This document shows, one piece after another, positions 22,043 through 26,398 of a stretch of DNA of 26,398 nucleotides. The translations under genes were made by a program, and so were the position numbers. The notes under the pieces are model-generated. The model did no database searches, had not been told where the DNA came from, and saw only the letters and a list, made by a program, of their open reading frames with translations. Origin of the DNA: CAZOSF01 sp964582415. GTDB lineage: Bacteria; Bacteroidota; Bacteroidia; Flavobacteriales; Flavobacteriaceae. Every line of letters starts with the position of its first letter. The stretch's first letter is position 1. The stretch covers positions 1-26,398 of the forward strand of contig CAZOSF010000031.1 in assembly GCA_964582415.1 (NCBI GenBank). The letters are read 5' to 3'.

Positions 22043-23527
22043 CTAATTAATGGAATACGTGGTTCCCTCTTTACCGTCCTTTAGTTGAATGCCCACGGAA
22101 AGTAACTGATCGCGAATTTGATCGCTGGTTGCAAAATCCTTATTCGCTCTCGCCTGATTTCGAATTTCAATCAAGAGTTCGATGGTTTCGGCCAATTTAT
22201 TTCCGTCATCACCCTGCTGCATGGTAATGTCCACCAATCCCAGCACTTCGAATAAGAAATCGTACATGGTTTTTTGAATGACCATAATATCCTCTTGAGT
22301 CAACTGCGCATTTCCTTCCTTTGCAGCATTGATCCATTTTGTTACTTCGAAAAGTTGAGCGATCAAAATTGGGCTGTTGAAATCATCGTTCATTGCATCA
22401 TAGCAAGACTGGCGCCACCCGGCTATATCAAAATCGCTGGATTTGGAGGCAGAAAGACTGCTTAAACTGCGATACCCTTCCATCAAGCGATTGAAGCCTT
22501 TTTCTGAAGCTTCCAATGCATCATTTGAAAAGTCAAGGATGCTGCGGTAATGGGCTTGGTACATAAAGAATTTGGCAACTACAGCAGGAAAAGGCTTCGA
22601 AAGAATATCATTTTCCCCTGTAAACAATTCATTGGGTAAGATGTTATTCCCAGTCGATTTCGCCATTTTCTTTCCATTCAAGGTAAGCATATTGGCATGC
22701 ATCCAATAGTTCACCGGACTTTGATTATTGCTGGCTTCCGCTTGTGCTATTTCACATTCATGGTGCGGGAACTTCAAATCCATTCCACCACCATGGATAT
22801 CAAAATTTTCTCCCAAATATTTAGTGCTCATCGCAGTACATTCCAGATGCCATCCCGGAAATCCGTCACTCCAAGGAGAAGGCCAGCGCATAATATGCTC
22901 GGGCTCCGCCTTTTTCCAGAGGGCAAAATCTTGAGGGTTTTTTTTGTCGCTTTGCGCTGCTAATTCCCGGGTATTCGCAATCATGTCCTCCAGCTGACGG
23001 CCACTGAGTTTACCATAATCATGGTCTTCATTGAACTTTAGAACATCGAAATAAACAGAGCCATTCCTTTCATAAGCATAGCCTTTGTCTAGAATTTTCT
23101 GAACAATTTGAATTTGCTCAATAATGTGTCCTGTGGCCGTGGGTTCTATACTCGGAGGAAGTGCGTTAAACGCATTCATAACATTATGAAAATCAACAGT
23201 ATATCTCTGAACTATCTCCATGGGTTCAATCGACTCAATTCGGGCTTTTTTTGCAATGCGGTCCTCCCCCTCATCAGCATCATTTTCCAAATGCCCTGCA
23301 TCTGTGATATTCCGAACATAACGAACCTTATACCCCAAATGTTTGAGATAACGAAACACCAAATCGAACGACAGAAAAGTGCGGCAATTCCCTAAGTGTA
23401 CATTGCTGTATACAGTAGGCCCGCAAACGTACATACCAACTGCACCTTCATTTACAGGTTGAAATATTTCTTTTTCTTTCGATAGGGAATTGTAAATGTA
23501 TAATTCCTGTTGCTCGTAAAGTTTCAT
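22043..23527 (-). CDS. cysS: Cysteinyl-tRNA synthetase
   Basis: CysS charges tRNA-Cys with cysteine in the cytoplasm. The 494-residue class I synthetase has the HIGH-type signature as PTVYSNVHLGN (His44), the second signature as KMAKS (287-291, in place of KMSKS) and the zinc site of Cys35, Cys230, His255 and Glu259 (HHECE). WHLECTAM and DIHGGGMDLKFPHHE are further family hallmarks. The anticodon-binding helices form the C-terminal 150 residues. It starts 19 bases after folE and is followed by yidD after nine bases, so it probably belongs to the folE operon. Confidence 0.97.
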   Translation of the reverse strand: MKLYEQQELYIYNSLSKEKEIFQPVNEGAVGMYVCGPTVYSNVHLGNCRTFLSFDLVFRYLKHLGYKVRYVRNITDAGHLENDADEGEDRIAKKARIESIEPMEIVQRYTVDFHNVMNAFNALPPSIEPTATGHIIEQIQIVQKILDKGYAYERNGSVYFDVLKFNEDHDYGKLSGRQLEDMIANTRELAAQSDKKNPQDFALWKKAEPEHIMRWPSPWSDGFPGWHLECTAMSTKYLGENFDIHGGGMDLKFPHHECEIAQAEASNNQSPVNYWMHANMLTLNGKKMAKSTGNNILPNELFTGENDILSKPFPAVVAKFFMYQAHYRSILDFSNDALEASEKGFNRLMEGYRSLSSLSASKSSDFDIAGWRQSCYDAMNDDFNSPILIAQLFEVTKWINAAKEGNAQLTQEDIMVIQKTMYDFLFEVLGLVDITMQQGDDGNKLAETIELLIEIRNQARANKDFATSDQIRDQLLSVGIQLKDGKEGTTYSIN

Positions 23528-23546
23528 TAAATACTATCTAAATGAA

Positions 23547-24224
23547 TTAAAATTCAGTTTCCAATTTGATATAATCCAAAAATTCCCGCCGTACCTGGGG
23601 ATCTTTGAATTTTCCACCAAATTCGCTGGTTACCGTACTGCTGTCGATGTCCCGAATACCTCGTGAATTGACGCATAAATGCTTCGCGTCTATAACACAG
23701 GCAACATCCTGAGTTCCTAAGATTTCCTGAAGCTCCTTTACTATTTGAATGGTAAGTCGTTCCTGCACCTGTGGTCGTTTAGCATAATAATCCACCACAC
23801 GATTCATTTTCGATAGACCTACCACCGTGCCGTTGGAAATATAGGCGATGTGTGCCTTTCCAACGATAGGAAGCAAGTGGTGTTCGCAGGTAGAGTAAAG
23901 GGTGATGTTTTTTTCAACCAACATTTCCCCGTATTTATATTTGTTCTCAAAGGTTGACGCCTTCGGTTTTCTGTCGGGATGAAGTCCGGCAAATATTTCT
24001 TGCACAAACATTTTGGCTACGCGGTTGGGTGTGCCCTTTAGGCTGTCGTCGGTAAGATCCATTCCAAGAGTTTCCAAAATACGTTCAACATCCTTTTTGA
24101 TGAGCGCAATTTTTTCTATATCGCTTTTCTCGAAAGCATCAGGACGAAGAGGTGTGTCTGAAGAAGTACCAATGTGCTCGTTCCCCATGGCCTCTATTTC
24201 CCTTAATTGTTTTTCTAAATCCAT
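23547..24224 (-). CDS. folE: GTP cyclohydrolase I
   Basis: FolE converts GTP to 7,8-dihydroneopterin triphosphate, the first step of folate synthesis and also the source of the pterin used for queuosine. The 225-residue protein has the zinc site Cys113, His116 and Cys184, the catalytic His115 (STCEHHLLP), the oligomer-contact motif LSKMNRVVDYYAKRPQVQERLT and the RGI of HLCVNSRGI after Cys184. The N-terminal 35 residues are polar and variable. A promoter-like TATCTTTG lies 32 bases before the ATG. It is the first gene of a run of five on this strand. Confidence 0.97.
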   Translation of the reverse strand: MDLEKQLREIEAMGNEHIGTSSDTPLRPDAFEKSDIEKIALIKKDVERILETLGMDLTDDSLKGTPNRVAKMFVQEIFAGLHPDRKPKASTFENKYKYGEMLVEKNITLYSTCEHHLLPIVGKAHIAYISNGTVVGLSKMNRVVDYYAKRPQVQERLTIQIVKELQEILGTQDVACVIDAKHLCVNSRGIRDIDSSTVTSEFGGKFKDPQVRREFLDYIKLETEF

Positions 24225-24256
24225 AGATTATAATCATTCTTACTATGAGCGAATTG

Positions 24257-24264
24257 CAAAGATA
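24257..24264 (-). promoter_or_regulatory. Likely -7 element of the folE operon
   Basis: On the minus strand TATCTTTG (followed by C) lies 32 bases before the folE ATG and matches TAnnTTTG exactly. The nearest TTG upstream is only 15 bases away rather than 19-21, so the -33 part is unclear. Confidence 0.5.
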
Positions 24265-24367
24265 CGCATATCGGCGACGCAATAAAAAATGGAAGGCCGT
24301 TTTTGGCGGTAATTATTCCCGCATTTTCATAAAATTTTCCTAATTTTCAAGCTTTATCTAACCAGTT

Positions 24368-26398
24368 ATGAAAAAGATTTATTTCCTCATTCTACTACTT
24401 TTGCCGATAGCTGCAATGGCACAGCCCGTTACCTTGTTCGAACAGTTCAATGGGCAATACGACTTTACAGCTATAGGAAATACGCATAATGCATCGCCAA
24501 ACCCTTGTTTTCTGGAGCCTTCTACGAGTGCTACTTTGACTTTGGGGCCAACAGAGACTTTCCTGTCGGCGCATCTTTATTGGGCAGCTCCTTGGCCCGA
24601 TAATGTTGGTGGTGATTATAACGTATCGTTGAACGGTATACCTGTAAACGCCACTAGGAATTTCCATTTGACGGCCGGTACCGGGATTAATTACTTCTCC
24701 GCTTATGCAGATGTAACACCTATCATCGCGGCAGGAGGAAACGGCACATATACTTTTTCGGATCTGGATATTGATTTAGCCGCCACAGGTGCGTGTAATA
24801 ATGGTACCGATTTTGGGGGATGGGCAATCTATATTATTTACGAAGATCCTTCACTAACCCTAAATCAAATCAGTTTATTCGATGGTCTGGAATATGTTTC
24901 TGCTAATAACCCGTCGTTGGATATTACCCTCACGAATATTGAGGTCGCTACAGACGATCTTGCGAAAATCGGTTTTTTAGCATGGGAAGGGGATGCAACC
25001 ATCGCTAATAACGAAACCCTCCTCATCAATGGAATTCTCATTGATAACCCTCCGTTAAACCCAGGAGATAATTGTTTCAATGGCACCAATAGTTATACTG
25101 GTTCCAATACGTTTTACAACATGGATTTAGATTATTACGATCTAGAAAATATTGTTCAGCCAGGAGATACAAGCATTCTGATAAGCCTTACTTCCAGTCA
25201 GGACTTTGTAATGGTAAATAACCTTATTACCAGTGTAAACTCCGAAATTCCGGATGCAACAATCACCATTGACGGAACAGGTGTTATTTGTGAGAACAAC
25301 AACAATATGAATGTGGATTACACGGTGTACAATCTCAATAGTACTGCTCCACTGCCAGCTGGAACTCCAATTGCCTTTTACGCCAATGGTGTTTTGGCGG
25401 GACAATCTGCTACCATTAATGAAATACCCATTGGCGGATCAGAGCCTGGATCCATTATTCTGGATATCCCCGTTGGAACTCCCGTTATCTTCGATTTGGT
25501 AGCAGTGGTAGATGATATTGGTGACGGAACGGGAATCGTATCCGAAACCAATGAAGAAAACAACACCTTTACCATCACCATCGACCTTACTCAAGGTGGT
25601 TTGGACATAGGGCCTGATATTGAAGCGTGTATCGGCACCCCCGAATTATTGGACACTGGTATCGCCAATCCAAACTTTACTTGGCAATGGTTTTTGAATG
25701 GTGTACCGATTCCGGGAGCTACAAATTCCACATTGATTGTCACATCAGACGGAACGTACACCGTGGAAGGGTTCGAAGGAATTTGTTTCGTAACCGATCA
25801 AATTGATGTGCATTTTAACCCGCAACCAGTTGCGAATCAGCCCATCGATTTATATCAGTGTAATGACGGGGTAAACCCTGGGTTATTCGACCTTACAATA
25901 AATGATCCTATCGTGTTGGGCGGACAAGATCCAGTAGAGTTTACCATTACCTATTATGAAACACTTGCAGATGCAGAAGCGGGTACGAATCCAATTTTAA
26001 CTCCTACCGCATATCCCATCGTGCTGCCGTTCCCTCAAACCATTTATGTGCGAATTACGAGCCAGCTAGGTGATTGTAATGATGTGGAGGAATTTGAGTT
26101 ATTTTTCCCTCGTGCCATTGCGGGAGCTGTTCCCTCGCCTTTCGAAGTCTGTGACCAAGACCAAACAGGAGAAGAATCCATCGACCTGCCATTTGAATTT
26201 AACACCTTCGTTTTGGATGGCGAGCCGGCAACAGGATACAATATCACCTATCATATTAGCCAAGCCGATGCCGATGCTGATATCAACCCGCTGCCTGTTC
26301 CATATTCTGTGGCTGTACCTGGCGCGACTATTTTTATTCGATTAGAAAATTTATTGGATACTACTTGTTATGATGTTGTGACAGTGGATATCCTTGTT
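24368..26398 (+). CDS. Large secreted repeat protein, 5' part (probable T9SS/gliding-motility-associated surface protein)
   Basis: An open frame of 677 codons running off the window edge; the start is ATG at 24368. A signal peptide (MKKIYFLILLLLPIAAMA, cleavage after residue 18) is followed by an N-terminal beta-rich domain (about 20-175, with LSAHLYWAAPW and FGGWAIYIIYEDP). A CARDB-like domain follows (about 316-400, ending EENN), then an Ig/PKD-like module (about 412-490, ACIGTPELLDTG to FEGICF). After that come two homologous modules of about 97 residues, starting QCNDGVNPG (Cys498) and VCDQDQTG (Cys595); each has a YY/YH-x-TLADAEA/SQADADA-type segment. This layout is typical of huge Bacteroidota proteins ending in a gliding-motility-associated C-terminal (T9SS sorting) domain, which would lie outside the window. 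No clear promoter precedes it; TAATTTTC at 24341-24348 is a weak candidate. Confidence 0.87.
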   Translation, partial: MKKIYFLILLLLPIAAMAQPVTLFEQFNGQYDFTAIGNTHNASPNPCFLEPSTSATLTLGPTETFLSAHLYWAAPWPDNVGGDYNVSLNGIPVNATRNFHLTAGTGINYFSAYADVTPIIAAGGNGTYTFSDLDIDLAATGACNNGTDFGGWAIYIIYEDPSLTLNQISLFDGLEYVSANNPSLDITLTNIEVATDDLAKIGFLAWEGDATIANNETLLINGILIDNPPLNPGDNCFNGTNSYTGSNTFYNMDLDYYDLENIVQPGDTSILISLTSSQDFVMVNNLITSVNSEIPDATITIDGTGVICENNNNMNVDYTVYNLNSTAPLPAGTPIAFYANGVLAGQSATINEIPIGGSEPGSIILDIPVGTPVIFDLVAVVDDIGDGTGIVSETNEENNTFTITIDLTQGGLDIGPDIEACIGTPELLDTGIANPNFTWQWFLNGVPIPGATNSTLIVTSDGTYTVEGFEGICFVTDQIDVHFNPQPVANQPIDLYQCNDGVNPGLFDLTINDPIVLGGQDPVEFTITYYETLADAEAGTNPILTPTAYPIVLPFPQTIYVRITSQLGDCNDVEEFELFFPRAIAGAVPSPFEVCDQDQTGEESIDLPFEFNTFVLDGEPATGYNITYHISQADADADINPLPVPYSVAVPGATIFIRLENLLDTTCYDVVTVDILV

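Overview
The window looks like a chromosomal housekeeping segment from a member of the Flavobacteriaceae (Bacteroidota). Evidence: several promoters match the Bacteroidota type (TAnnTTTG, sometimes with an upstream TTTG/TTG) and Shine-Dalgarno sites are scarce. Families typical of the phylum are present (DUF6588, DUF2911, fused SecDF, a large secreted protein of the gliding-motility/type IX secretion kind). ffh-folD also sit together. The genus cannot be told from the sequence. There are no rRNA or tRNA genes, insertion sequences, CRISPR arrays or phage genes.

Layout. 97-2325 (+): ffh (signal recognition particle GTPase) and folD (one-carbon folate enzyme). 2322-3335 (-): an AI-2E/PerM-type membrane protein converging on folD. 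3481-3753 (+): a small secreted Cys/His protein, then 3796-4557 (+), a YwaF/TIGR02206 membrane protein. 6564-4526 (-): a two-gene unit of an unusual SAM methyltransferase and a VOC-fold protein with an ATGA overlap. 8758-6638 (-): a HerA-like ATPase and a small lipoprotein. 8862-9491 (+): queE. 10085-9537 (-): a secreted DUF2911 protein. 10351-12291 (+): gyrB; 12373-13419 (+): a DUF6588 protein; 13561-14487 (+): mdh. 17103-14548 (-): a B12-dependent ribonucleotide reductase. 17552-20335 (+): secDF, interrupted by a 100-N assembly gap. 24224-20415 (-): a tight five-gene run folE-cysS-yidD-lgt-DUF192 lipoprotein. 24368 to the window edge (+): the first 677 codons of a very large secreted repeat protein.

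How the genes fit together. Three loci serve protein export and envelope biogenesis: ffh (targeting), secDF (translocation) and yidD-lgt with a lipoprotein (insertion and lipidation). Pterin and one-carbon metabolism appears as folE, folD and queE; FolE product feeds both folate and the 7-deazaguanine pathway that QueE belongs to. gyrB and nrdJ serve DNA replication. Five hairpin terminators separate these units, four of them between transcription units that meet or follow closely.

Most of the window is ordinary core genome. The points most worth a second look are the methyltransferase with a duplicated helical module, the CHIPPGN-motif secreted peptide, the palindrome upstream of gyrB, the paired 13-mers between nrdJ and secDF, the probably leaderless queE, and the secDF gap whose real size is probably larger than 100 bases.
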